Positions 6,836-14,343 of a DNA stretch of 14,387 nt are shown here, in pieces. The position numbers were made by a program, and so were the translations under genes. This DNA is from JASFUX01 sp050050115 (lineage in GTDB: Bacteria; Pseudomonadota; Alphaproteobacteria; Caulobacterales; Maricaulaceae): contig JASFUX010000067.1 of NCBI GenBank assembly GCA_050050115.1, forward strand, positions 1 through 14,387, given 5' to 3'. The notes beneath the pieces are model-generated. The model had not been told where the DNA came from. It saw only the letters and a program-made list of their open reading frames with translations, and searched no databases. Position 1 is the first letter of the stretch, and the number at the start of each line of letters is the position of its first letter.

Positions 6836-8482
6836 ATGCGCATCTGTCTCGCTCTTCTGGCATCCGTCCTCACCGCGAGCGGCGCGATCGCCGAAGAACG
6901 CATCGCCCTGGTCATAGGCAACAGCGCCTATGAACGCACCGGCTGGGCGCTGGTGAACCCCGCCAACGACGCTCAGCTGATGGCGGATTCTCTTCAAGGG
7001 GTGGGCTTTGACGTCGAGCTGCTGCTCGACGCGGACGAAGACGAAATGGAAGACGCCTTTTCCCGCCTCGGCGCCCGGCTGACGGCGGCGGGCGAGGACT
7101 CCGTCGGGCTCTTCTACTACGCCGGCCATGGCGTGCAGAGCCAGGGCTTCAACTATCTCGTGCCGGTCGACGCGGACGCGAACTCCGAGCAAGACATCTG
7201 GGCGCAGGCGCCGAGACTAGGGCTGTTGACGAACTACATGGAGTCCGCCGGCAACAATGTAAACTTCATCATCCTCGACGCCTGCCGCGACAATCCTCTG
7301 CCCTCGGCGGGCCGCAGCCTCGGCCGCGGCCTCGCGCCGGCAACCCGCGCGCGGGGCATGCTGATCGCCTACGCAACAGCGCCCGGCCTGACCGCCGCGG
7401 ACGGCGCGGGGACGAACTCGCCCTTCACCGCGGCGCTCGCCGAAACGATCACCGAGCCCGGCCTGTCGGCCGAGCAGCTCTTCCGCCGGGTCGCCGGCGA
7501 GGTCGAGCAGTCCACGTCGATGACCCAGCAGCCCTGGATCGAAAGCGGGCTTCGAGGCGGAGACTTCTGCTTCGCCGGCTGCGAAACCGCTGATGACTCC
7601 GCGCCGACGCAGTCAGCCGACGCGGCAAACGGACAGAACTTCGGCATGGACGCCGAGGGGATGTTTTGGAACCTCATTTCCCAGCAGAACACCCAGGCGG
7701 GTTATCAAAGCTATCTCACGAGCTTCCCCGAAGGCCGCTACGCGGTCCAAGCCCAGGCGCTGCTCGCGGCGCTGCGGACGAGCGACGCAAGCGCGTCGGA
7801 CCAACAAACGCCTCAAGAACCCCAGACGCAGCCGCCATCGCCTTCAACGGACCCTTCAACGACCTCAACGACGCCCGATCCCCAGCCCGACCCGGTCGAG
7901 CCCGTCCAAGCCGTGATCAGAGCATGGGACGTCACGCGGGTGGACTACGCCGGCGGCCGCTTTGAACAAACCGCCGCGGCCGCCTGGACCGAAATCAACA
8001 ACGACGGCGAACACCGGTTTTCCGAAACCGCGCGGGACGAGTGGTCGGTCTATCTCTTCGATGAAGGCCGCGCGCTCGGCGTTCAGATCGATCTGCACAC
8101 CAGCACGATCTATTTCTGGACGCCCGACGTCGAACGCACGGCGCTTTATGAAATCACAGCGCGCGAGGCCGGCGCCAAGCCCGATCCGGCCGACATCGCA
8201 GGCTCGCGGGCGCCGGCCGGGGTGACCGGGTGGAACGTCGCCCGGGTCGAGCATGCGGGCGGCGCCTTCACCGAGAACGCCCAAGGCGGCTGGACGGAGA
8301 TCAGTCCGAACGGCGAGCGCGCTTTTGACCAGACCGGGCGCGATCAGTGGTCGGTCTATCTCTTCGATCCCGTCCAGAACGCCGGCATCCAGCTCGATCT
8401 CTTCATGGCGACGATCTACTACTGGGACGAAAACACCGAGCACACGCCGCTTTATGAGATCACCGGCGCGCAGGCGAAGTAG
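6836..8482 (+). CDS. Secreted caspase family protein with two tandem C-terminal domains
   Basis: A 548-residue protein. Residues 1-19 are a signal peptide ending AIA, so it acts outside the cytoplasm. Residues 21-246 form a caspase-like (peptidase C14 type) domain with strand RIALVIGNSAY, the catalytic His98 in YYAGHG and Cys150 in ILDACRDNP; both dyad residues are present. Residues 271-312 form a WNLI...YLTSFPEGRYA segment often seen behind such domains. Residues about 314-360 are a Pro/Thr/Gln/Ser-rich linker. Then two copies of a 78-residue domain follow, at 364-441 and 466-543. Bacterial relatives mostly cleave after basic residues, but the specificity here is unknown. The ATG at 6836 has a run of five G at 6826-6830, 5 nt upstream; a TTG at 6824 is the longer alternative. 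The gene stands alone, after a terminator and convergent with thiG, with no obvious partner. Confidence 0.93.
   Translation: MRICLALLASVLTASGAIAEERIALVIGNSAYERTGWALVNPANDAQLMADSLQGVGFDVELLLDADEDEMEDAFSRLGARLTAAGEDSVGLFYYAGHGVQSQGFNYLVPVDADANSEQDIWAQAPRLGLLTNYMESAGNNVNFIILDACRDNPLPSAGRSLGRGLAPATRARGMLIAYATAPGLTAADGAGTNSPFTAALAETITEPGLSAEQLFRRVAGEVEQSTSMTQQPWIESGLRGGDFCFAGCETADDSAPTQSADAANGQNFGMDAEGMFWNLISQQNTQAGYQSYLTSFPEGRYAVQAQALLAALRTSDASASDQQTPQEPQTQPPSPSTDPSTTSTTPDPQPDPVEPVQAVIRAWDVTRVDYAGGRFEQTAAAAWTEINNDGEHRFSETARDEWSVYLFDEGRALGVQIDLHTSTIYFWTPDVERTALYEITAREAGAKPDPADIAGSRAPAGVTGWNVARVEHAGGAFTENAQGGWTEISPNGERAFDQTGRDQWSVYLFDPVQNAGIQLDLFMATIYYWDENTEHTPLYEITGAQAK
7775..7915 (+). repeat. Low-complexity Pro/Thr/Ser/Gln linker in the caspase-like gene
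   Basis: The codons spell a linker of about 47 residues made mostly of Pro, Thr, Ser, Gln and Asp, with short repeated DNA words such as TTCAACG and CCTCAACG. It most likely separates the protease domain from the C-terminal repeats as a flexible extracytoplasmic tether. Confidence 0.6.
7925..8464 (+). repeat. Two tandem copies of a 78-residue domain
   Basis: Copy 1 (7925-8158) and copy 2 (8231-8464) lie 306 nt apart in the same frame and align over 78 residues without gaps; by hand count 42 positions are identical. Shared marks are the initial W-x-V-x-R-V, AGG-x-F, WTEI, RD-x-WSVYLFD, IDL or LDL, TIY-x-W and LYEIT. The pattern of aromatic and Asp residues suggests a compact beta-fold for binding or assembly. 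I cannot name the family. Confidence 0.85.
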
Positions 8483-8507
8483 TCCGTCGGCAAGATCGGT
8501 GGTTAGC

Positions 8508-9329
8508 TCAGATCAGCCCCGCCAGCGGGCTTGACGGATCGGCGTAGCGCTTCTTCGGCATGCGCCCGGCGAGGTAAGCCTCGCGGCCGGCGATCACCGC
8601 GTGCTTCATCGCAGCCGCCATGCGCACTGGGTCTTTCGCCTCGGCGATGGCGGTGTTCATCAGCACGCCGTCGCAGCCCAGCTCCATCGCGATCGCCGCG
8701 TCCGAAGCCGTGCCGACGCCCGCATCGACGATGACGGGCACGGAGGTCTGCTCGACGATCAGGCGGACGTTGACCTGGTTCTGGATCCCCAACCCCGATC
8801 CGATCGGCGCGCCCAAAGGCATGATCGCGCAGCAGCCCGCCTCCTCAAGGCGTTTGGCGTAGACCGGATCATCCGAGCAGTAGACCATTACCTCAAACCC
8901 GTCCTTGAGCAGCATCTCGGCGGCGCGCAACGTTTCGGCCATGTCCGGATAAAGATGTTTCGGATCGGACAACACCTCGAGCTTGACCAGATCCCAGCCG
9001 CCGGCCTCCCGCGCCAGGCGCAAGGTGCGGACCGCGTCCTCGCCAGTGAAGCAGCCCGCGGTGTTGGGCAGGAAGGTCACCTCCTCAGGATCGATGAAGT
9101 CGACCAGCCGCGGCTGATCGGGATCGGAGAGGTTCACCCGCCGGATCGCCACGGTGATGATCTCCGCCCCGCTGGCCGCCAGCGCGGCGGCGTTCTGGGC
9201 GTAGTCCTTGTACTTGCCCGTGCCGATGATCAGCCGCGAGCCGAACCGGCGGCCGGCGACCAGAAGCGGATCGCCGCCCGACGCGGACGCGGAACGGTCA
9301 GCGACGATGTTGGATGCGTTTGACGACAT
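8508..9329 (-). CDS. thiG: Thiazole synthase
   Basis: Makes the thiazole phosphate part of thiamine from deoxyxylulose-5-phosphate, dehydroglycine and the sulfur carried by ThiS. It is a 273-residue TIM-barrel protein. Visible family marks are RLIIGTGKY at 32-40, the active-site Lys116 in DLVKLEV that forms the imine with the sugar phosphate, the PLGAPIGSGLGIQN segment at 171-184, and VIVDAGVGTASDAA at 199-212. The first 20 or so residues are a low-conservation extension. The ATG lies only 3 nt past the thiS stop, with a GGGTGAG-like ribosome site inside the thiS end, so the two are co-transcribed and translationally close. It converges on the caspase-like gene with a 25-bp gap and no clear terminator. 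Confidence 0.97.
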   Translation of the reverse strand: MSSNASNIVADRSASASGGDPLLVAGRRFGSRLIIGTGKYKDYAQNAAALAASGAEIITVAIRRVNLSDPDQPRLVDFIDPEEVTFLPNTAGCFTGEDAVRTLRLAREAGGWDLVKLEVLSDPKHLYPDMAETLRAAEMLLKDGFEVMVYCSDDPVYAKRLEEAGCCAIMPLGAPIGSGLGIQNQVNVRLIVEQTSVPVIVDAGVGTASDAAIAMELGCDGVLMNTAIAEAKDPVRMAAAMKHAVIAGREAYLAGRMPKKRYADPSSPLAGLI

Positions 9330-9332
9330 GGC

Positions 9333-9548
9333 TCACCCGCCCCCGACGAAATGGACAATCTCAAGCTGATCGCCGCTCTTTAGGGCCACGCCCGAATAGG
9401 CCGACTTGGGAACGATTTCCCGGTTGTGTTCGACGGCGACCTTGCCCTCCGGCAGGCTCAACCCGGCGAGGAAGTCGGCGATGCTCTGCCCGGAGCGGGC
9501 CTTGCGCGGCTCGCCGTTTACCGTGATGGGTATCGTTTCCTCAATCAT
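9333..9548 (-). CDS. thiS: Sulfur carrier protein ThiS
   Basis: A 71-residue ubiquitin-fold sulfur carrier. After adenylation at its C-terminal glycine it holds a thiocarboxylate and delivers sulfur to ThiG. The sequence reads ITVNGEP at 8-14, VAVEHNREIVP at 37-47, GDQLEIVHFVGGG at 59-71, ending in the required Gly-Gly. The ATG at 9548 gives the usual length. A frame extension to a TTG at 9602 adds 18 charged residues and has its Shine-Dalgarno-like AAAGGAG touching the start, so it is unlikely. No thiO, thiE or thiF follows in this window. The -10-like TATAGC lies only 3 nt before the ATG, so a leaderless or nearly leaderless message is conceivable. No TPP riboswitch is visible upstream. Confidence 0.95.
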   Translation of the reverse strand: MIEETIPITVNGEPRKARSGQSIADFLAGLSLPEGKVAVEHNREIVPKSAYSGVALKSGDQLEIVHFVGGG

Positions 9549-9622
9549 GTCGCTATAGGCTCGTTTTTGCTCTTTTCGGGCGTGAACCGCGGCTTTGGAC
9601 AACTCCTTTGCGCGTTCAGCGC

Positions 9623-9651
9623 TTGAGACCCGTCCCGGCCCCCTCTACAAA
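9623..9651 (+). promoter_or_regulatory. Candidate sigma-70 promoter for aroQ-accB-accC
   Basis: TTGAGA at 9623-9628, a 17-nt spacer, and TACAAA at 9646-9651 make a fair -35/-10 pair in the thiS/aroQ divergent gap. Transcription would start about 20 nt before the aroQ ATG. Read by eye only. Confidence 0.45.
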
Positions 9652-9676
9652 CCGCCCATTCCAACGGCTGCCCCCT

Positions 9677-10126
9677 ATGTCGAGACCCATCTTCATCTTG
9701 AACGGCCCGAACCTCAATCGCCTCGGCGCGCGCGAGCCTGAAATCTACGGCTCGCAAACGCTCGACGACGTGCGCGCGGCGTGTGCGGCGCGCGCCAAAG
9801 AACATGGGCGCGAGATCGACTTCCGTCAAAGCAACCTCGAAGGCGAGCTCGTCACCTGGATCCAGGAGGCCGCCGACGGCGCCGAGGCGCTGATCTTGAA
9901 CCCCGCCGCCTACGGTCACACCTCGATCGCGCTTTTTGACGCATTGCAGCTCGTCTCCGCGCCGATCATAGAGGTCCACCTTTCCAATCCGGCGACTCGC
10001 GAGCATTTCCGCCGCCGCTCTTTCACGGCGCAGGCGGCGAACGGCGTGATTGCCGGGCTCGGCCTGCACGGCTACGAGCTGGCGATCGACGCGGCGTGCA
10101 AACTCGCCGACCAACGGAGCAGCTGA
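9677..10126 (+). CDS. aroQ: 3-dehydroquinate dehydratase, type II
   Basis: Dehydrates 3-dehydroquinate to 3-dehydroshikimate in the shikimate pathway; the type II enzyme is a cytoplasmic dodecamer. At 149 residues it has the normal length. The signature NGPNLNRLGAREPEIYG at 9-25 holds Arg19 and the catalytic Tyr24. NPAAYGHTS at 75-83 and EVHLSNPATREHFR at 99-112, with His101, complete the active site. These three residue numbers coincide with those known for the Mycobacterium enzyme. The ATG at 9677 is preferred over a longer frame from 9608, whose extra 23 residues are Arg/Pro-rich. No clear Shine-Dalgarno precedes it. Its stop overlaps the accB start by one base (TGATG), a coupling common in alphaproteobacteria with the order aroQ-accB-accC. 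Confidence 0.97.
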   Translation: MSRPIFILNGPNLNRLGAREPEIYGSQTLDDVRAACAARAKEHGREIDFRQSNLEGELVTWIQEAADGAEALILNPAAYGHTSIALFDALQLVSAPIIEVHLSNPATREHFRRRSFTAQAANGVIAGLGLHGYELAIDAACKLADQRSS

Positions 10127-10641
10127 TGGGGCATGCACCCTCGAAGACGCGCGCCAACGGAGCCGGCGCTTCGGCGATCGACGCCAAGGCCGTGCGCGAG
10201 CTGGCGAAGATCTTGAACGACACCGGCTTGACCGAAATCGAAGTCGAGAAGGGCGAGCTTAGGATTCGCGTCGCCAAGGAGCTTGGTCGCGACGTCGTTT
10301 ATACCGGCGCTCCCGCCGCGGCGCCTGTCGGAGCGCCGCCCGCGGCGAGCCATTCAAGTCCGCCCGAAACGCCCGCGCGCCGAGACGCCGCCGACGTCGC
10401 CGCGCATCCCGGCGCCGTCACCTCACCGATGGTCGGTACGGTCTACCTCGCGTCCGATCCTGACAGCGCGCCCTTCGTCAAGGTCGGCGACAGCGTCAAC
10501 CAAGGCGACACGCTCCTGCTCATCGAAGCGATGAAGACGTTCAACCCCATCCCCGCGCCCAAGGCGGGCAAGGTGCTCGAGATCATCGTCCAGGACGCCC
10601 AGCCGGTCGAATTCGGCGAGACCCTCGTCATCATCGGCTAG
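10126..10641 (+). CDS. accB: Biotin carboxyl carrier protein of acetyl-CoA carboxylase
   Basis: Carries CO2 on biotin between the AccC carboxylase and the AccAD carboxyltransferase, for malonyl-CoA and fatty acid synthesis. It is a 171-residue protein in three parts: an N-terminal helical region at about 17-58, an Ala/Pro-rich hinge at about 61-95, and the biotinyl domain at about 97-171. The biotin-accepting lysine is Lys137 in IEAMKTFNPI, where the common form is AMKMMN or AMKTMN. The thumb-like segment ASDPDSAPFVKVGD at about 109-122 marks it as AccB rather than a generic biotinyl protein. The ATG shares a base with the aroQ stop. accC follows after 13 bp, so the three form one transcript. 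Confidence 0.97.
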   Translation: MGHAPSKTRANGAGASAIDAKAVRELAKILNDTGLTEIEVEKGELRIRVAKELGRDVVYTGAPAAAPVGAPPAASHSSPPETPARRDAADVAAHPGAVTSPMVGTVYLASDPDSAPFVKVGDSVNQGDTLLLIEAMKTFNPIPAPKAGKVLEIIVQDAQPVEFGETLVIIG

Positions 10642-10654
10642 CGGCGAGGCGGCG

Positions 10655-12007
10655 GTGTTCGACAAGATCCTCATCGCCAATCGTGGAGAGATCGCGCTCC
10701 GCATCCTGCGGGCTTGCCGCGAGCTCGGCGTGCAGACGGTCGCCGTCCACTCGACCGCCGACCGCGCAGCCAAGCACGTCCGCCTCGCCGATGAGAGCGT
10801 CTGCATCGGGCCGCCCGCGGCCAAGGACAGCTACCTCAACGTCCCCTCGATCATCGCCGCCGCCGAGGTCACCGGCGCTCAAGCGATCCATCCGGGCTAC
10901 GGCTTCCTCTCGGAGAACGCGCGCTTTGCAGAGATCGTCGAGGCGCACGATCTGGTCTTCATCGGTCCGACGCCTGAACATATCCGCCTGATGGGCGACA
11001 AGATCGCCGCCAAGCAAGCCGTCAAAGAAGCCGGCATCCCGGTCGTGCCTGGCTCGGACGGCGCGGTTCGCGACGAAGCCGAAGCCGCCAAGGTCGCCGA
11101 GGAGATCGGCTACCCGGTCCTGGTCAAGGCGGCGGCCGGCGGCGGCGGACGCGGCATGAAAGTCGCCCGCGACGCCAAGTCGTTCAAAGAAGCGCTCCAG
11201 ACCGCGCGCACCGAAGCGATGAACGCGTTCGGCGACGATGCGGTCTATCTCGAAAAGTATCTCGGCGAGCCGCGGCACATCGAGGTCCAGGTCGTCGCCG
11301 ACACCCACGGCAACGTCATCCATCTGGGCGAGCGCGACTGCTCGCTCCAGCGCCGCCACCAGAAGCTGGTCGAGGAGGCGCCCTCGCCCGCGCTCAACGA
11401 CAAGACCCGCACCGAGATCGGCCAGACGGTCGTCGACGCGATGAAGGCGATCGGCTACCGCGGCGTCGGCACGATCGAGTTTCTTTACGAGAACGGCGAG
11501 TTCTACTTCATCGAGATGAACACCCGGCTGCAGGTCGAGCACCCGGTCACCGAGATGATCACCGGCGTCGATCTCGTCCGCGAGCAGATACGCATCGCCG
11601 ACGGCGCGGCGCTGAGCTTGACGCAGGACGAGGTGAAGTTCCGCGGCTGCGCGATCGAGTGCCGGGTGAACGCCGAGAACCCGGCCACGTTCACGCCCTC
11701 GCCGGGCGTGGTGAACGAGTTCCATGCGCCCGGCGGGCTCGGCGTGCGGCTCGATTCGGCGATCTATTCCGGCTACGCGATCCCGCCCTACTACGACAGC
11801 CTGATCGGCAAGCTCATCGTCCATGGCCGATCGCGGCCCGAGGCGTTGATGCGGCTGCGCGGAGCCTTGACCGAGCTGGTGATTACCGGGGTTGAGACCA
11901 CCGGGCCGCTGTTCGCCCAGCTGCTCGACGAGCCGGATTTCCTGAACGGCGAATACCATATCCATTGGCTCGAGCAGTGGCTGGCCGCGCGCGCCGGCAA
12001 GGCCTGA
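10655..12007 (+). CDS. accC: Biotin carboxylase subunit of acetyl-CoA carboxylase
   Basis: Carboxylates the biotin on AccB using ATP and bicarbonate. It has 450 residues, within one or two of the standard length. The GTG start gives the canonical opening MFDKILIANRGEIA and is preceded by GAGG in the 13-bp gap after accB. Family marks: HPGYGFLSENARFAE at 79-93, Lys116 and Lys158 for ATP, the glycine-rich flap GGGGRGM at 162-168, RHIEVQ with His208, the metal ligands Glu275 in TIEF and Glu287 in IEMN, and Arg291 in NTRLQVEHPVTE. The C-terminal region has NAENPATFTPSPG. No missing residues are seen. Being directly behind accB fixes it as acetyl-CoA carboxylase rather than pyruvate or propionyl-CoA carboxylase. 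Confidence 0.98.
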   Translation: MFDKILIANRGEIALRILRACRELGVQTVAVHSTADRAAKHVRLADESVCIGPPAAKDSYLNVPSIIAAAEVTGAQAIHPGYGFLSENARFAEIVEAHDLVFIGPTPEHIRLMGDKIAAKQAVKEAGIPVVPGSDGAVRDEAEAAKVAEEIGYPVLVKAAAGGGGRGMKVARDAKSFKEALQTARTEAMNAFGDDAVYLEKYLGEPRHIEVQVVADTHGNVIHLGERDCSLQRRHQKLVEEAPSPALNDKTRTEIGQTVVDAMKAIGYRGVGTIEFLYENGEFYFIEMNTRLQVEHPVTEMITGVDLVREQIRIADGAALSLTQDEVKFRGCAIECRVNAENPATFTPSPGVVNEFHAPGGLGVRLDSAIYSGYAIPPYYDSLIGKLIVHGRSRPEALMRLRGALTELVITGVETTGPLFAQLLDEPDFLNGEYHIHWLEQWLAARAGKA

Positions 12008-12069
12008 GGCGAACCCGCCCTTCCCGCAGCAAATCCGGTCGTCCACGGCACGGCGGCGTTGAGGCGGCC

Positions 12070-12081
12070 GCGGGCGCCCGC
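12070..12081. repeat. 12-bp perfect GC palindrome between accC and aat
   Basis: GCGGGCGCCCGC is perfectly self-complementary and lies midway in the roughly 100-bp gap. No T-run follows, so it is not a standard intrinsic terminator. It could be a weak hairpin, a protein site or a chance GC word. Confidence 0.3.
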
Positions 12082-12100
12082 TAGAGTCGCCGCGCAGCTT

Positions 12101-12106
12101 CGGGAG
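12101..12106 (+). promoter_or_regulatory. Shine-Dalgarno that points to the ATA at 12114 of aat
   Basis: CGGGAG lies 7 nt before the ATA at 12114 and directly abuts the out-of-frame ATG at 12107. The spacing fits initiation at 12114 far better than at 12107 or at the GTG at 12162. Confidence 0.4.
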
Positions 12107-12113
12107 ATGGTCG

Positions 12114-12788
12114 ATACAAGGCTTCGGCGCAAAAGAACTGCTGGCGTGCTATGCGCGGGGCGTGTTCCCGATGGCGGACTCGCACGACGACCCGCGGCTG
12201 TTCCTGCTCGACCCGGATGAGCGCGGCGTCCTGCCGCTTGACCGCTTTCACATCCCAAAGCGCCTCGCCCGCACGGTGCGCCAGGACCGCTTCGAGGTCC
12301 GCATCGACACCGCTTTCCGCACGGTCGTCGACGCCTGCGCCGCGCGCGCGCCCGATCGCGAGGAAACCTGGATCAACGAGCGCATCGTGATGCTCTACGG
12401 CGATCTGCATGAGCGCGGCGACGCTCACAGCGTGGAGGTCTGGGGCGACGGAGAGCTGCTCGGCGGCCTTTACGGCGTGCGGCTTGGCGCGGCGTTTTTC
12501 GGCGAGAGCATGTTCTCGCGCGCCCGGGACGCCTCGAAGGTGGCGCTCGTGCATCTCGTCGCCCGGCTCAATGCGGGCGGCTTTACGCTGCTCGACACCC
12601 AATTCATCACTTCGCACCTGGCGCAATTCGGCGCTGAAGAGATCGGCCGGGACGCCTATCATGAGCGCCTTGCTCGCGCGATCGCGCAGGATGCGGACTT
12701 TTTCGCTGCGCACGAGGCGATGTCGGGGGACGAAGCGGTCGCGCTGGCGACCGGCGCGGCTACGCCGCTGCAGCGGCCTTCGTCCTGA
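12114..12788 (+). CDS. aat: Leucyl/phenylalanyl-tRNA--protein transferase (unusual start)
   Basis: Adds Leu or Phe to proteins with N-terminal Arg or Lys, marking them for ClpAP. The family core is clear: FPMADS, DPDERGVLPLDRFH, ETWINERIVMLYGDLHERGDAHSVEVW split over the middle, GGLYGVRLG, FFGESMFSR and LLDTQFITSHLAQFGA. The first usual start codon is the GTG at 12162, giving 208 residues, but upstream codons read IQGFGAKELLACYARG, just what the family has before FPM. This conserved part begins at an ATA at 12114, with CGGGAG at 12101-12106 ideally 7 nt before it, giving 224 residues. An ATG at 12107 is in another frame and would need removal of one A near 12118-12119. I annotate from 12114. 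The end overlaps the convergent kinase gene by 29 bp. Confidence 0.9.
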   Translation: MQGFGAKELLACYARGVFPMADSHDDPRLFLLDPDERGVLPLDRFHIPKRLARTVRQDRFEVRIDTAFRTVVDACAARAPDREETWINERIVMLYGDLHERGDAHSVEVWGDGELLGGLYGVRLGAAFFGESMFSRARDASKVALVHLVARLNAGGFTLLDTQFITSHLAQFGAEEIGRDAYHERLARAIAQDADFFAAHEAMSGDEAVALATGAATPLQRPSS

Positions 12789-14343
12789 CGCGGGCGATTT
12801 CGCTCAAGAGATCGCGCTCGGCGAGCGGCTTTGAGATGTAGCCGTCCATGCCCATGCCGAGGTAGCGCTCCTTGTCTCCGCTCATCGCGTCCGCAGTCAA
12901 CGCGATCACCGGGGTCGAGGACCACGCTTGCCCGCTTTGCCGGATGTGGCGGATCGTCGTCGGGCCGTCCATCACCGGCATGTGCATGTCGAGCAGGATC
13001 ACGTCGAACTCCTGCCGGCCGAGCGCCTCGAGCGCCTCCTTGCCGTTGGTCGCCTCGACGATGCGCATGTTCAGCGGCGCGAGGAACAGCGCGGCGACCT
13101 GCCGGTTGACGGGATGATCGTCGACCAGAAGCACGCGCAGGTTCGAGGCTTTGAGCGCCGCCACCGCCGCCTCGGGAACCTCGTCCTCACGGCGACCGCG
13201 GCGCTCGATCGGCGCGGAAGGCGGCGCGGCGATGAAGCTCACCGTAAACGTCGAGCCCTGACCTGGCGTGCTCACGGCGCCGGCGGCCCCGCCCATCAGC
13301 TCCGCCAGCCTTCTGGTGATCGACAAGCCAAGGCCCGTGCCGCCGTGACGCCGCTGAGTGGTTGCGTCGGCCTGAACGAAAGGCTGGAACAGCCGCGAAA
13401 GCGTCTCCTCGTCCATCCCGCAGCCGGTGTCGGAGACCTCGATCTCAAGCAAATACTGACCGTCCTCACGCGGTTTGGCGCGGGCGAAGATAGTAACGCG
13501 GCCGGCGGCGGTGAACTTGATGGCGTTGGAGACGAGGTTGGACACGCACTGCTGCATGCGCACTGAGTCGACATGCAGGTGGCTCGGCAGCTCGCAGTCG
13601 AGCGCCAGCGTCAGCTCGACGCCCTTCTCCTCGGCGCGCGGCCTCCAGAGCTTCCATATCCGCCGCAGCACGTGAGCGACGTCGGTGTCAGTCGGCGCAA
13701 TGTCGAACTTGCCCGCTTCTATCTTTGAAAGATCGAGCACGTCGTTGAGCAGCGCCGTCAGCGTCTTTGACGACTCCAGGATGGTGTTGACGCGCTCGCG
13801 ATGAACCGGGTCGAGATCGGCCGCAACCAGGACCTGGGCCATGCCCATGATGCCGTTCAGGGGCGTGCGGATCTCGTGGCTCATGTTGGCGAGGAACGCC
13901 GACTTAGCCTGGCTCGCCGCCTCCGCCGCCGCGCGCGCTTTCTTGAGTTCCTTTTCGCGCGCGAGTTCCTCTGTGACGTCCACGGAAATGGCCGCGGTCA
14001 TTCCGTTCGGCATCTTGCGGAAGTAGACGCGCGCGAAGCCGCCGTTGTCCGTCGGGCTGACGTAGGACTCCGACGACTTTGTAAACTTGTAGAAATAGTC
14101 TGTGGCCTTCGCTTGCTCTTCCGGGCTGAGATCCGGCCGCGCCTTCTCGACCGAAGCGGCGATCGCGTCGCGGTACGATATGCCCTTGTGGACGATGTTG
14201 TCGTAGACCTCGCCAAACCGCTCCCAGGTCACCCGATTGAGCAAAAGTGGATTTTCTTCATCGTCGTAGATGGCGATCCCGTCGTCGATCACCTCCAACG
14301 CCTGGAGCAACGCCTCTTTGGTGAGTTTGTCTCTATGGGTCAT
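12760..14343 (-). CDS. Soluble PAS hybrid histidine kinase with receiver domain
   Basis: A 527-residue two-component protein. Residues about 1-128 are a PAS-like sensor (ALEVIDDGIAIYDDEENPLL, then a VDVTEE linker). Residues 129-147 are a charged helical connector. HisKA holds the phospho-accepting His156 in FLANMSHEIRTPLNG. The ATPase domain has its N box at Asn273 in VSNAIKFT, DTGCGM at 305-310 and GGTGLGL at 334-340. The receiver at about 402-520 has acidic Asp408/Asp409, phospho-acceptor Asp452 in LLDMHMPVMDG, Thr483 and Lys505. No membrane helix or signal peptide is visible, so it senses a cytoplasmic signal. No separate output regulator is present; phosphate probably goes on to a histidine phosphotransferase elsewhere. 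The ATG appears to overlap the stop of an upstream gene. Confidence 0.95.
   Translation of the reverse strand: MTHRDKLTKEALLQALEVIDDGIAIYDDEENPLLLNRVTWERFGEVYDNIVHKGISYRDAIAASVEKARPDLSPEEQAKATDYFYKFTKSSESYVSPTDNGGFARVYFRKMPNGMTAAISVDVTEELAREKELKKARAAAEAASQAKSAFLANMSHEIRTPLNGIMGMAQVLVAADLDPVHRERVNTILESSKTLTALLNDVLDLSKIEAGKFDIAPTDTDVAHVLRRIWKLWRPRAEEKGVELTLALDCELPSHLHVDSVRMQQCVSNLVSNAIKFTAAGRVTIFARAKPREDGQYLLEIEVSDTGCGMDEETLSRLFQPFVQADATTQRRHGGTGLGLSITRRLAELMGGAAGAVSTPGQGSTFTVSFIAAPPSAPIERRGRREDEVPEAAVAALKASNLRVLLVDDHPVNRQVAALFLAPLNMRIVEATNGKEALEALGRQEFDVILLDMHMPVMDGPTTIRHIRQSGQAWSSTPVIALTADAMSGDKERYLGMGMDGYISKPLAERDLLSEIARVRTKAAAAA

Noticed and set aside
9549..9676. TPP riboswitch upstream of thiS
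   Set aside because: I could not find the conserved CTGAGA and ACCTGAT-type segments on the minus strand.
9545..10138. A 197-codon minus-strand frame over aroQ
   Set aside because: Antisense to aroQ, whose catalytic residues are all in place; the mirror protein shows nothing.
10631..12046. A 471-codon open frame on the minus strand
   Set aside because: It is fully antisense to accC, whose product matches biotin carboxylase from end to end; the mirror protein is His/Asp/Arg-rich without a fold pattern. Long antisense frames are normal in GC-rich codon-biased genes.
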